The position numbers and the translations under genes are program-made. A stretch of DNA of 22,523 nt from a virus: positions 1 to 22,523 of the IMG/VR virus record IMGVR_UViG_3300018083_000670, one strand, 5' to 3'. The notes beneath the pieces are model-generated. The model was given only the letters and a program-made list of their open reading frames with translations, ran no database searches and had not been told where the DNA came from. Positions 8,544 through 15,051 of this stretch are shown in pieces. Each line of letters opens with the position of its first letter. Position 1 is the stretch's first letter.

Positions 8544-10393
8544 CGCCGCCCCAGGATGTTGACGGGCTCGATCTCAAAGCCGCGCAGTTCGACGTTCTGC
8601 TCCGCTTCGTCGTTGAGGAACTCCAACTGACAGACCCGGCCCGTCCCCAGCCGGCCCAGCCGATGCCGGTCGTAGTCGATCAAGGGGCAGTCGAGGTCAC
8701 TGCGGATCGGGAGGGTCGCGGTGATGGTGCCGTTGGCCGGGGTCGCCGGCACGAGCGCGCCGATGTTGAACGTGAACGCCGTGCTCGAGGTCCGCACGAT
8801 CTCCCAAATGCCGTTGTACTCCACCTCGGGGGTCGCGCCCGCGATGGTGACGGCCTGGCCACTGCCGAAGTGATGGGCGCCGTTGGTGACGACGGTCACG
8901 ACGGCGCCGACGCGGTCCATCGACACGACCGACACGGCGCCCTGCGGCGCGTCGAGGTCGCCGACCCTGGCCTTGATGGTCAGGGTGCCGGTGCCTTCGA
9001 CCTGATGGTGGATGGTGAGTTGCCCCCAAAACTTCTCGAGGTCGGGTTCGCCCTGGTGCATCGCGTTGGTAATGGCGCGCAGCGCAATGCTCTCGGACCC
9101 GTCGGCAAAGGTGCTGCGGTTCTTCAGCCACACGCCGCCGACGCTGCTGCCCACGGTGGGCCGCTGCCGCGCCGTGCTGTCCTCACTGATCTCGGCGCAC
9201 GTCGGCGTGAACGCCTCGGTGCGGTGCGGGCCCAGCCACTCCCCGGTGACGAGGTCGAGCGACACCCAGCGATCGATCACGAGCGAGTCGGTCGAGCACA
9301 GGAACAACTCGTAGGTGTCGAGCTTCTGGTTGTAGTGCGCGAAGGACTGCTCGAGCAGGCTCAGGTTGAACACGCCGCCCTTGGCCGCCAGGGGCTCGTT
9401 GAACCACGTATGGACGCGGTCGATGCTCAGGTTGGTCAGCCGTCCGTCCCACTTGTAGACGCCGTCCTCGGCCAAGAAGTAGACGGTGTCGCGGATGACC
9501 ACAATCGAGTCGGTCGCCCAAAAGCCGACGGTACTCGGGATGTCGGTGACGCCGAAGTCGTTGATGTCGTCGCCCGTGATCTTGTGCAGGCTGCGCCGCT
9601 TGCCGGCGAGCAATTCGTTCTTGCGCGGCGCCAGGCCCGTGATGCCGCTGAAGTCGGCCCCGTCGGCGCCCGCGACGAGGTAGTAATTCTCATTCCACCC
9701 GTACTGCACGCGGTTGCCGCAAAAGTGAATCCGGTCGGGGTAGAGGTCGGGCACGGCCCACAGCCGATCCTTCCACGTCGCAATGTGCATGAAGCGCGTC
9801 CCCTCGGTGGTCCCGTAGGCCGGGCCGAGGCTCTCTTCGACCGGGAAGATCGCCTGCGCTTCGTCGGTGACGTTGTCGGTGTAGGTGGTGGTGGCGTTGT
9901 CCCAAATGGTCGCGGTGAGGAAGTAGACGTCGCCGCCGCTCGAGGCCGTGCGGTAGATCCGCCGCGCGTTGACGCCGGGGTCGACGCTGACTTGGATGCC
10001 GGTGAGGCTGGCCTGGTCGACCGTCGTCGTGAGCGTGTTGCTGACGGCACTCAGGTCGCTCTCACTGATGACGACGTCACCTTCCATGATCGCGAACGTG
10101 TACTTCCAGGTGTAGTCGCCCGTGAGCACGCCGGCCGCGCCCAGCGCCGCGACACAGGCCGCGTTGGGGGCCCGCGGCTGCAACAGGCGCGTGATCACGT
10201 TGGCGTCGATCTGGATGTTGCGCGAGACGCCGTAGACGAGCACGAGGCGGCGATTGAGCACGGAGCCGCGCACCGGCAGGTAGCTCGAGACGGTGACGCC
10301 GGCCGGGACGGCGATCTCGATCTGCTCGGTCGCGTCCAGCGGGTTCAGCCGCCACAGCTTCGAGTCGACTTGGACCAGTGTGTAGGACGCCAT
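8540..10393 (-). CDS. Tail nozzle/stabilisation protein (P22 gp10/SU10 nozzle class)
   Basis: The 617-aa product should form the tail tube end below the adaptor. It shows the hallmarks of this class. GDYTWKYTFAIMEGDVVISE is followed by an Ig-like strand set ending RRIYRTASSGGDVYFLTATI and TTTYTDN. Then come propeller-like blades: RFMHIATWKDRLWAVPD, RIHFCGNRVQYGWNE, RRSLHKITGD, DTVYFLAEDGVYKWDG. A separate module at ~485-560 (VGAVVTVVTNGAHHFGSGQA; GIWEIVRTSSTAFTFNIG) resembles the phage-borne domain often labelled E1 FCCH-like. The usual N-terminal 'KR-G' segment is absent here but present in the upstream gene. ATG lies 3 nt after that stop. Confidence 0.8.
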   Translation of the reverse strand: MASYTLVQVDSKLWRLNPLDATEQIEIAVPAGVTVSSYLPVRGSVLNRRLVLVYGVSRNIQIDANVITRLLQPRAPNAACVAALGAAGVLTGDYTWKYTFAIMEGDVVISESDLSAVSNTLTTTVDQASLTGIQVSVDPGVNARRIYRTASSGGDVYFLTATIWDNATTTYTDNVTDEAQAIFPVEESLGPAYGTTEGTRFMHIATWKDRLWAVPDLYPDRIHFCGNRVQYGWNENYYLVAGADGADFSGITGLAPRKNELLAGKRRSLHKITGDDINDFGVTDIPSTVGFWATDSIVVIRDTVYFLAEDGVYKWDGRLTNLSIDRVHTWFNEPLAAKGGVFNLSLLEQSFAHYNQKLDTYELFLCSTDSLVIDRWVSLDLVTGEWLGPHRTEAFTPTCAEISEDSTARQRPTVGSSVGGVWLKNRSTFADGSESIALRAITNAMHQGEPDLEKFWGQLTIHHQVEGTGTLTIKARVGDLDAPQGAVSVVSMDRVGAVVTVVTNGAHHFGSGQAVTIAGATPEVEYNGIWEIVRTSSTAFTFNIGALVPATPANGTITATLPIRSDLDCPLIDYDRHRLGRLGTGRVCQLEFLNDEAEQNVELRGFEIEPVNILGRR

Positions 10394-10396
10394 CGC

Positions 10397-11122
10397 TCAG
10401 AGCGCGTAGAGGCGCACCATCCCGAAGGAGGTCAGGTCGGAGACGCCGCCCCCGCCCAGGAGGTTGAGGTTGCCGCCGCTGTCGTTGCGGACCCGCATGA
10501 TGAGGTAGTCGCCCGCGACGAGGTTGATGAAGCCGACGCACGAGAACGTGGTCCCGAGGTTGCCGTCGCCCGTGGTTTTGTCGGGCGTCTCTTCCTGAAT
10601 GCCGACGCGCGAGGTGGTGCCGTTCTTGTAGACGTAGGCCCCCAATCGCCCCCCGCTGGCGTTGCGGCCTTCCCACGACGCCGTGGCGATGAAGAAGTAG
10701 ATGCCGTCGCCGCCCGGCGGCACGGTCAGCCGCTCGGTGTTGGTCACGGCGTCGTGCAGGTTGCCGACGTCGAAGTCCTCACTGTCGAACGTGACCGTCT
10801 CGATGGTCGCGGTCGCGGTGGCTTCACTGGCGCTTTTCCACACCTTGACGTACATGGGATCTCCTGGGACGATGGGCTCCCCGGTGTCGGGGTGGATCGG
10901 CAGCGGGGGCCGGATGCCGACGTTCATCAACGCGAGCACGCTCGCCGTCCCGACATCCTTGAACAGTTCCAACCCGAACCGCTTCTGGATGCCGCCCGCT
11001 TCCCCCAAGAGACTCTTCTGGACGTTCTGCCCGAACGTCAAGGCGCCGTCCGCGAGGTGCAGGGGCGAGACGACGACGTTGACGCCCTTGGCGCCCAGGT
11101 CGAAGCGTTTCTCCTTGCTCAC
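10397..11122 (-). CDS. Tail protein: nozzle-like N-terminus fused to C1q-like domain
   Basis: The 241-aa product starts at GTG overlapping the adaptor stop. Residues ~12-54 follow the pattern found at the N-terminus of podoviral nozzle/stabilisation proteins (GVNVVVSPLHLADGALTFGQ; GGIQKRFGLELF: a 'v-nP-l---G-l-xxQN' stretch ending in a KR-x-G motif). Residues ~105-241 resemble the bacterial/phage C1q/TNF-like jelly roll, with strands GIYFFIATASWEGRNASGGR, RLGAYVYKNGTT, INLVAGDYLIMRVRND and a final FGMVRLYAL. Such C-terminal domains trimerise and often bind ligands. The next gene encodes the rest of a nozzle-like protein, so this may be the detached first part with an added receptor-binding or decoration domain. 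Confidence 0.68.
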   Translation of the reverse strand: MSKEKRFDLGAKGVNVVVSPLHLADGALTFGQNVQKSLLGEAGGIQKRFGLELFKDVGTASVLALMNVGIRPPLPIHPDTGEPIVPGDPMYVKVWKSASEATATATIETVTFDSEDFDVGNLHDAVTNTERLTVPPGGDGIYFFIATASWEGRNASGGRLGAYVYKNGTTSRVGIQEETPDKTTGDGNLGTTFSCVGFINLVAGDYLIMRVRNDSGGNLNLLGGGGVSDLTSFGMVRLYAL

Positions 11123-11820
11123 CAGCGTTCCTCGAACATCGCAATGACGACGTTGTCCTCCTGCTCGTCACGGGGGGTGATCGAGACGAGGATGACGTCG
11201 ATCTCCCGCTGGAACTGCTGCATCCGGCCGGCATCGGGCGCCGCGTCCCCGCGCTCGCGGCCCAGCGCGTAGGCGGCGGTCCAATGCACGAGCGCCTGAT
11301 CGAGCTCGCCCGGCAGCGGCACGTTGTCGGTGGCGATGAGCTCGGCGCCGATGGTCGGGCGGTAGGCGAGCGCAAGCGTGATGGTGGCGCTGACGACCGG
11401 CGCGACGTAGATCGTGGGCGCGGCGACCGGCGCCCCCGCGCCCGTCACCGAGTAGTAGATGGTCCCCGGCTGGCTCGGGTTGTGGGCGAGCGTCTCGCGG
11501 CGCGCGTTCTGGAACTCGGCCCGCGTGTACTCGAGGCCGATGAAGTTGATCGGGTACGCGACCATGTCCACCGGCTCGAGTTGAAAGACGATGGCGAGGT
11601 TGGACGGCACGCTCGAGAGCGAGGTCGCGTTGGCCGCGAGGCTGACGCTGCTGTTGATGCTGAAGCTGTAGTTCTGATTGGTGAGGCTGATCTGGCGCCA
11701 GGCATCGCGGATGCCGCGGTTCATGTACCGCAGCAATTCCGCGTCCGACCAAAAGCGCGGGACCGCCTCATTGATGGCGTCCCGCGTCATGTTGAGGATC
11801 GTCTGGAGGGTGGTCGCCAT
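11119..11820 (-). CDS. Head-tail adaptor protein, SU10-adaptor-like
   Basis: The 233-aa product probably forms the ring between portal and tail. The N-terminus has the pattern of this adaptor class: a first helix (LQTILNMTRDAINEAVPRFW), then WSDAELLRYMNRGIRDAWRQ with the charged and aromatic spacing typical of neck proteins. A beta-rich insertion follows (~50-165), and then a C-terminal helix bundle beginning at ELDQALVHWTAAYALGRERG, where the acidic-Leu-Asp start before helix LVHWTAAYAL is characteristic. Position just before the nozzle genes agrees. It begins 3 nt after the preceding stop without a strong SD, and its own stop overlaps the next start as GTGA. A gp6-like connector label would mean the same role. 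Confidence 0.75.
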   Translation of the reverse strand: MATTLQTILNMTRDAINEAVPRFWSDAELLRYMNRGIRDAWRQISLTNQNYSFSINSSVSLAANATSLSSVPSNLAIVFQLEPVDMVAYPINFIGLEYTRAEFQNARRETLAHNPSQPGTIYYSVTGAGAPVAAPTIYVAPVVSATITLALAYRPTIGAELIATDNVPLPGELDQALVHWTAAYALGRERGDAAPDAGRMQQFQREIDVILVSITPRDEQEDNVVIAMFEERW

Positions 11821-11823
11821 CGG

Positions 11824-12408
11824 TCACGAGACTTCGCAGGTGATCTGCCCGTAGTCGTAGGTGGCGTCGGTCGAGGCCGCCCAACTGCCCGCCGTGGAGA
11901 TGTTCAGCACGACGTAGGTGGTCCCTGAGCTGGCGGTGACGCGCCCGCTGCCGCGCGTGCCGTTGTCGATGTAGTAGTGCGTCCCTTCACAGATCCGCGC
12001 CCAGGTCAGCCCGCCCGTGCCGACGCGCAACTGCGCGTGCGCCACGCCCCCGACCGTGGTGGTGTTCAACTGCCAGGTCAGCGTGACGATGTTGCCGACG
12101 CGCATGGTCGCATGGGCGCCGACGTCGCCCGCGGCGAGCGTCCACGTCTGCGTGCCGCCGGCCGTGAAATTGCCGGCCGCAAAGGTGATGTCGGCGCTCG
12201 TGCCCACCGCGGCAAAGTTGGCCGCGTTGGGCAGGGTGATCACGCCGGCCGGGGTGATGCGGAAGTACGCCTTGCCATCGGACATGAGCTCGATGGGATT
12301 GGGCGCCCCGCCCCCCAGCCGGTAGACGGCGTCCTGCGTGACGGCCACGGCCGAGAACAGGGCCCACACCGCCACGAGGACCCCCAAGACCCCCAGCGGC
12401 GACTTCAT
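11824..12408 (-). CDS. Predicted exported or membrane-anchored fibre-like protein (194 aa)
   Basis: The N-terminus is signal-like: MKSP, then a hydrophobic stretch at residues ~5-23 (LGVLGVLVAVWALFSAVAV), then TQDA, a plausible cleavage area. The remainder is beta-rich and looks like a phage fibre or decoration domain (HATMRVGNIVTLTWQLNTT; TTYVVLNISTAG; YDYGQITCEVS). The start is set by the ATGA overlap with the preceding stop; no good SD is visible, so translation is probably coupled. A signal peptide in the middle of a virion gene block is unusual. The hydrophobic segment could instead be a trimerisation or insertion segment of a virion protein. Function is unknown. Confidence 0.66.
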   Translation of the reverse strand: MKSPLGVLGVLVAVWALFSAVAVTQDAVYRLGGGAPNPIELMSDGKAYFRITPAGVITLPNAANFAAVGTSADITFAAGNFTAGGTQTWTLAAGDVGAHATMRVGNIVTLTWQLNTTTVGGVAHAQLRVGTGGLTWARICEGTHYYIDNGTRGSGRVTASSGTTYVVLNISTAGSWAASTDATYDYGQITCEVS

Positions 12409-12815
12409 CCGAGGTCAGCCGGCGTGATGCCCGCCGCTCCTGGCGTGAGCCGCTGGTACGCCTGGACCTGAATCAGCCCGGCTACGCCCGCGGTGCCCGA
12501 CACCTCGAGGTGCTCGCCCGCGGGCAGCGCGTAGCCTTCCTCGAGGTCGATGAGAACGTGCTGGTCGCCCGCCGCGGCACTCGCCGGCAGGACGGCCGGA
12601 ATGACCGTCGTGGTCGTCTGCGCGCGGAACGTGATCGCCTGCGCGGCGCTGGTCGTGACATGCACCGCGATCCGCTGGACGTAGATCGTGTGCTTGCTGT
12701 TGAGGCACGTAATCAACGGCGCGCGGTCGGGGTCGGTCGCGGCGGTCAGCGCGTAGGTGATCGTCTCGTCGCGGAACATGCGGCGGTATTCCGCCGCCTT
12801 CGCTGGATTCGCCAT
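12405..12815 (-). CDS. Small beta-rich virion protein candidate (136 aa)
   Basis: The ATG follows AAGGAG at 8 nt; that SD overlaps the previous stop codon. After a short helical start (KAAEYRRMFRDETITYALTA), the protein consists of alternating strands (KHTIYVQRIAVHVTTS; HVLIDLEEGYALPAGEHLEV; GLIQVQAYQRLTPG). Its size and fold type resemble the 133-aa neighbour, although I see no clear sequence identity between them. A structural or decoration role on the virion is inferred from position. The stop overlaps the start of the next gene as ATGA. Confidence 0.66.
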   Translation of the reverse strand: MANPAKAAEYRRMFRDETITYALTAATDPDRAPLITCLNSKHTIYVQRIAVHVTTSAAQAITFRAQTTTTVIPAVLPASAAAGDQHVLIDLEEGYALPAGEHLEVSGTAGVAGLIQVQAYQRLTPGAAGITPADLG

Positions 12816-12827
12816 GCGCCACGCTCC

Positions 12828-13229
12828 TTACAAGGCGCCCGACTCGGCACCCATCAGCGGCCGGTAGACGAGCGTCACGCCTCCCACCATCGCATCGCCC
12901 GCGCCGGTCGTCACCCGCACCGTGACCTTGTCGCCCGCGGCAAACGTCGTCGCATTGGGCGCCAGGCTCGTCATGGTGTCGGCGGCGACGGGGTCGATGG
13001 TCGCCGGTAGGATGCTCGCGGCATTGTTGAACAGGTCCACGCGGGCACTGTCGTCGGCGTCGGTCAGCGTGGCGCAGTACACGTAGGCCGAGACGAGTTT
13101 GCCCGCGAAGGGGATGCGGTGCCCGCTCTGGATGACGGCGACGGCCGAGGCGCCGACGTCGATGGGGAGATAGACGGACTGCCAGCCCCCGGAACAGAGG
13201 GTCGGGTCGAGGTTCTGGTTATGAATCAC
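12828..13229 (-). CDS. Small beta-rich virion protein candidate (133 aa)
   Basis: The start is GTG at 13229, supported by AAAGGA 8 nt upstream. The product is almost entirely predicted beta (WQSVYLPIDVGASAVAVIQ; KLVSAYVYCATL; DKVTVRVTTGAG; VGGVTLVYRPLMG), consistent with a single jelly-roll or immunoglobulin-like domain. Such domains are common in phage head decoration and fibre proteins, but I cannot name the family. Its stop codon TAA is merged with the AAGGAG site of the next gene, so the pair is expressed together and may form a complex. Confidence 0.68.
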   Translation of the reverse strand: MIHNQNLDPTLCSGGWQSVYLPIDVGASAVAVIQSGHRIPFAGKLVSAYVYCATLTDADDSARVDLFNNAASILPATIDPVAADTMTSLAPNATTFAAGDKVTVRVTTGAGDAMVGGVTLVYRPLMGAESGAL

Positions 13230-13273
13230 CGTTGCGATCCTTTCGGCGTGTGGTCCCTACCACCGGTGAGGTC

Positions 13274-13304
13274 GGCGGCCACGGTCTACGGGTCCGTGGC
13301 CGCC
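13274..13304 (-). terminator. Strong 11-bp hairpin, possible terminator or RNA-stability element
   Basis: GGCGGCCACGG (13274-13284) and its exact complement (13294-13304) enclose a 9-nt loop in the 119-nt gap between the 154-aa and 133-aa genes. The stem is long and GC-rich, but no T-tract follows on the coding strand, so factor-independent termination would be inefficient. A 3' end protecting or attenuating role is equally possible. The rest of this gap holds only the SD of the next gene. Confidence 0.5.
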
Positions 13305-13315
13305 TTGTCACCTTG

Positions 13316-13340
13316 CCGCGCGTTTTCCAGGGCCGCGCGG
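13316..13340 (-). other. Second hairpin in the gap after the 154-aa gene
   Basis: CCGCGCG (13316-13322) and CGCGCGG (13334-13340) form a perfect 7-bp stem around an 11-nt loop. This is the first structure met by RNA polymerase after the 154-aa gene, 8 nt past its stop. There is no T-run. Together with the neighbouring 11-bp hairpin it may act as a pause or RNA-stability element. Confidence 0.45.
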
Positions 13341-13348
13341 CGAGCCAG

Positions 13349-13813
13349 TTACGCCGCGCCGACGATAGCCCAGCCGGTCGCGGCATCGGCCACCAGCGTT
13401 TTGCTGGAGCCGTTGACGGTCGTGTGCGCGCCGATGGTGACGCCCGTGCCCATCAGGAGCCCGTTGGGGAACAGCAGGACGTACTCGCGCCCGCCCCCGC
13501 CCGTGCCCAGCAGCTTGACGACGATGTCGCCGTTGGCCGCGGCGGCGGTGGCGTGGTCGGACGCCTTGACCCACGAGTCGACGGTCGACGCGGTCGGCTT
13601 GCGCATGTAGACCGCGTAGAGCTTGCACGCGACGTCGGCGATGACCTTGTCGGCCGTCTCGAGGCCCGAGAAGTAGACCCACTGGAGGTCGGGATTGCCG
13701 GCGTGGTTGATGTGGTTCCAGAACCCCTTCAACAGTTCGGCGATGTGCCGGCCGCGCAGATCCGTGAACGTGCGCTGCTTGACGAGATTGGCGTTTTCGA
13801 CGGTGAGGGCCAT
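13349..13813 (-). CDS. Putative head decoration/structural protein (154 aa)
   Basis: The ATG is preceded at 7 nt by AAGGAG, so the start is firm and expression is probably high. The N-terminal ~75 residues look helical (TFTDLRGRHIAELLKGFWNH). The C-terminal half is beta-rich and Gly-rich (NGDIVVKLLGTGGGG; GVTIGAHTTVNGSSKTLVA). The small size, strong ribosome binding site and position downstream of the capsid gene suit a decoration or head-fibre protein, by analogy with other phages. This is inference only. The gene is followed by a 119-nt gap with two hairpins, so it may end a sub-operon. Confidence 0.68.
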   Translation of the reverse strand: MALTVENANLVKQRTFTDLRGRHIAELLKGFWNHINHAGNPDLQWVYFSGLETADKVIADVACKLYAVYMRKPTASTVDSWVKASDHATAAAANGDIVVKLLGTGGGGREYVLLFPNGLLMGTGVTIGAHTTVNGSSKTLVADAATGWAIVGAA

Positions 13814-13869
13814 GCGGATTCTCCTTCAGGGCGGCGGCACGGGCCACGGCTCCTGATTCGTGCGTGGGA

Positions 13870-14391
13870 CTACCTGCTGGCGGCGACGGGCGCCAGGCGG
13901 CGTGTGGGCGCCGCCCCCTTGCGTTCATTCATGTGGATGCGCGATCCGCGCAGCCGATCGATCACCCGGTAGCCGTGCCCCGCGATCTGACTGGCGCCAT
14001 CGGCGATCTCGCGGTCGAGGCGCCGTGCGGCGTCGGCTTCCCGGTCGTCGAGGTGTCGCGCCACCGCGTCGGGGTCCTTGAACTGCCACTGGTCGAACTG
14101 TGGGATCTCCTGAAGCACGCGCTCCCAACTCATGTCGAGCGAGGTCGGCAGGACCGACTTCCACGGCGCCAGGCCATACGCGACAAGGATCGCGGTATCG
14201 GGGAAGCTCTGGATCACTTTCCAGATGTCGCGCGTGTGGGTCGTGCGCCGCGCCAGGCGGTAGCAGGGCTCGTGGGTGGACGGGAAGATGACGAGGTCGG
14301 CGTCGAGCGCGTGTAGCCCGGTCAGGAAGCTCGCGGGGGGCTCCTGCAAGTTGAACGGGTTGGCCGTGCGCACGTAGTTGCGCCGTGTCAC
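13870..14391 (-). CDS. Head-region protein of unknown function (173 aa)
   Basis: The frame stays open upstream into the preceding gene, but the real start is most likely GTG at 14391, overlapping the preceding stop as GTGA and giving 173 aa (MTRRNYVRTANPFNLQEP). Residues ~30-75 show alternating hydrophobic strands and helices (DADLVIFPSTHEPCY; FPDTAILVAYGLAPW). Residues ~85-150 are charged and helical (DAVARHLDDREADAARRLD), with a basic C-terminus. Tight coupling to the 188-aa gene suggests the two products act together. Because the protein looks alpha/beta rather than decoration-like, an assembly factor is as plausible as a structural role. No family recognised. Confidence 0.65.
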   Translation of the reverse strand: MTRRNYVRTANPFNLQEPPASFLTGLHALDADLVIFPSTHEPCYRLARRTTHTRDIWKVIQSFPDTAILVAYGLAPWKSVLPTSLDMSWERVLQEIPQFDQWQFKDPDAVARHLDDREADAARRLDREIADGASQIAGHGYRVIDRLRGSRIHMNERKGAAPTRRLAPVAASR

Positions 14392-14954
14392 CGACCGTAC
14401 TCCGCGCTGCCGGCCATTTCGTCGCCCTGCATCCCAAACGGGTTGGCGATGCTGATCGACACCTGGGACCGGCCGCCGTAGGCCGCCCACTTGTTGCTGG
14501 TCTGTGGCGAGCGGCGCGACCCGGGAATGTGCTGATGTTCGACCGTCTGCCGGTTGAGCGGCAACAGGGAGCGGTCCACGAGCTCGATGGCCTCGTCGTC
14601 CTGTTCGGTGTGCTCGGTGGGATGGCCCCACTCGGGGACGCAACAGAGCGGTTCGAAGTCATTCGGGTTCTGCGGATTGAGCGTGCCCATCTTCGGGTTC
14701 TGCCGCATCGCCGCTTCGGCCGCGAAGTACGGCATCGGGTACAGCAACACGTCGCCGTGCGGGCCGTTGCCGACGTAGGTCACGATCTCCTTGCCGGTGC
14801 GCTTGTCCTTTTTGGGCTGGTCCAACTCGTCGAGGACGGGCACGGCTTTGAAGCCCGGCGGAATGACGTAGGGGTAGCCGTCCCACGTCGCGTTGAGCGG
14901 CTTGGTGGTGCGATTGAGCAAATGGACGATGCGGATGTTGCGGGCAAAGGACAC
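14388..14954 (-). CDS. Head-region protein of unknown function (188 aa)
   Basis: This is the first gene after the major capsid protein and its terminator-like hairpin. It starts with GTG, supported by AGGGAG 7 nt upstream. The N-terminal half looks like a compact beta fold (IRIVHLLNRTTKPL; WDGYPYVIPPGFKAVPVLDE). The middle carries LCCVPEWGHP, and the C-terminal third is polar and probably extended (VSISIANPFGMQGDEM). It overlaps the next gene at a GTGA start/stop, so the two are probably co-translated. Small proteins in this position are often head-completion or vertex proteins, but I recognise no specific family and claim only a probable virion-associated role. Confidence 0.7.
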   Translation of the reverse strand: MSFARNIRIVHLLNRTTKPLNATWDGYPYVIPPGFKAVPVLDELDQPKKDKRTGKEIVTYVGNGPHGDVLLYPMPYFAAEAAMRQNPKMGTLNPQNPNDFEPLCCVPEWGHPTEHTEQDDEAIELVDRSLLPLNRQTVEHQHIPGSRRSPQTSNKWAAYGGRSQVSISIANPFGMQGDEMAGSAEYGR

Positions 14955-14985
14955 GGCGAGACTCCCTGGAAGAACGCAAAACCGT

Positions 14986-15023
14986 GGGCCCGCCCGTCCG
15001 CTGCGAACGCAACAGGCGGGCCC
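14986..15023 (-). terminator. Likely rho-independent terminator or attenuator after major capsid gene
   Basis: A perfect 9-bp inverted repeat (GGGCCCGCC / GGCGGGCCC, 14986-14994 and 15015-15023) flanks a 20-nt loop that itself holds TGCG-AA-CGCA. On the coding strand the stem is followed within 4 nt by TTTT. It lies in the 93-nt gap after the capsid gene. Many podoviruses place a partly leaky terminator here so that capsid mRNA exceeds downstream tail mRNA (known for T7), so a similar role is inferred. Confidence 0.55.
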
Positions 15024-15025
15024 CT

Positions 15026-15051
15026 CGGGTCGAACTAGCGGGTCGAACTAG
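15026..15051. repeat. Perfect 13-bp tandem repeat over the capsid stop codon
   Basis: CGGGTCGAACTAG occurs twice head-to-tail (15026-15038 and 15039-15051). The right-hand copy contains the capsid TAG stop. It looks like a small slippage duplication in the 3' flank of the gene. Confidence 0.9.

Noticed and set aside
7993-8577. 194-aa version of the 76-aa coiled-coil gene
   Set aside because: Its first ~115 residues are the Arg-rich shadow of the 107-aa gene; coding character begins only near 8223.
8663-11272. Long plus-strand open frame (869 codons), opposite the nozzle and 241-aa genes
   Set aside because: The product is Arg/Val/Asp/Gly-dominated with no domain, and the opposite strand carries recognisable tail proteins. 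It is an antisense shadow of GC-rich coding DNA.
13870-14643. 257-aa version of the 173-aa head gene with a far upstream start
   Set aside because: It would overlap the 188-aa gene by more than 250 nt and add an Arg/His-rich, shadow-like N-terminus. The GTGA start at 14391 is a better fit.
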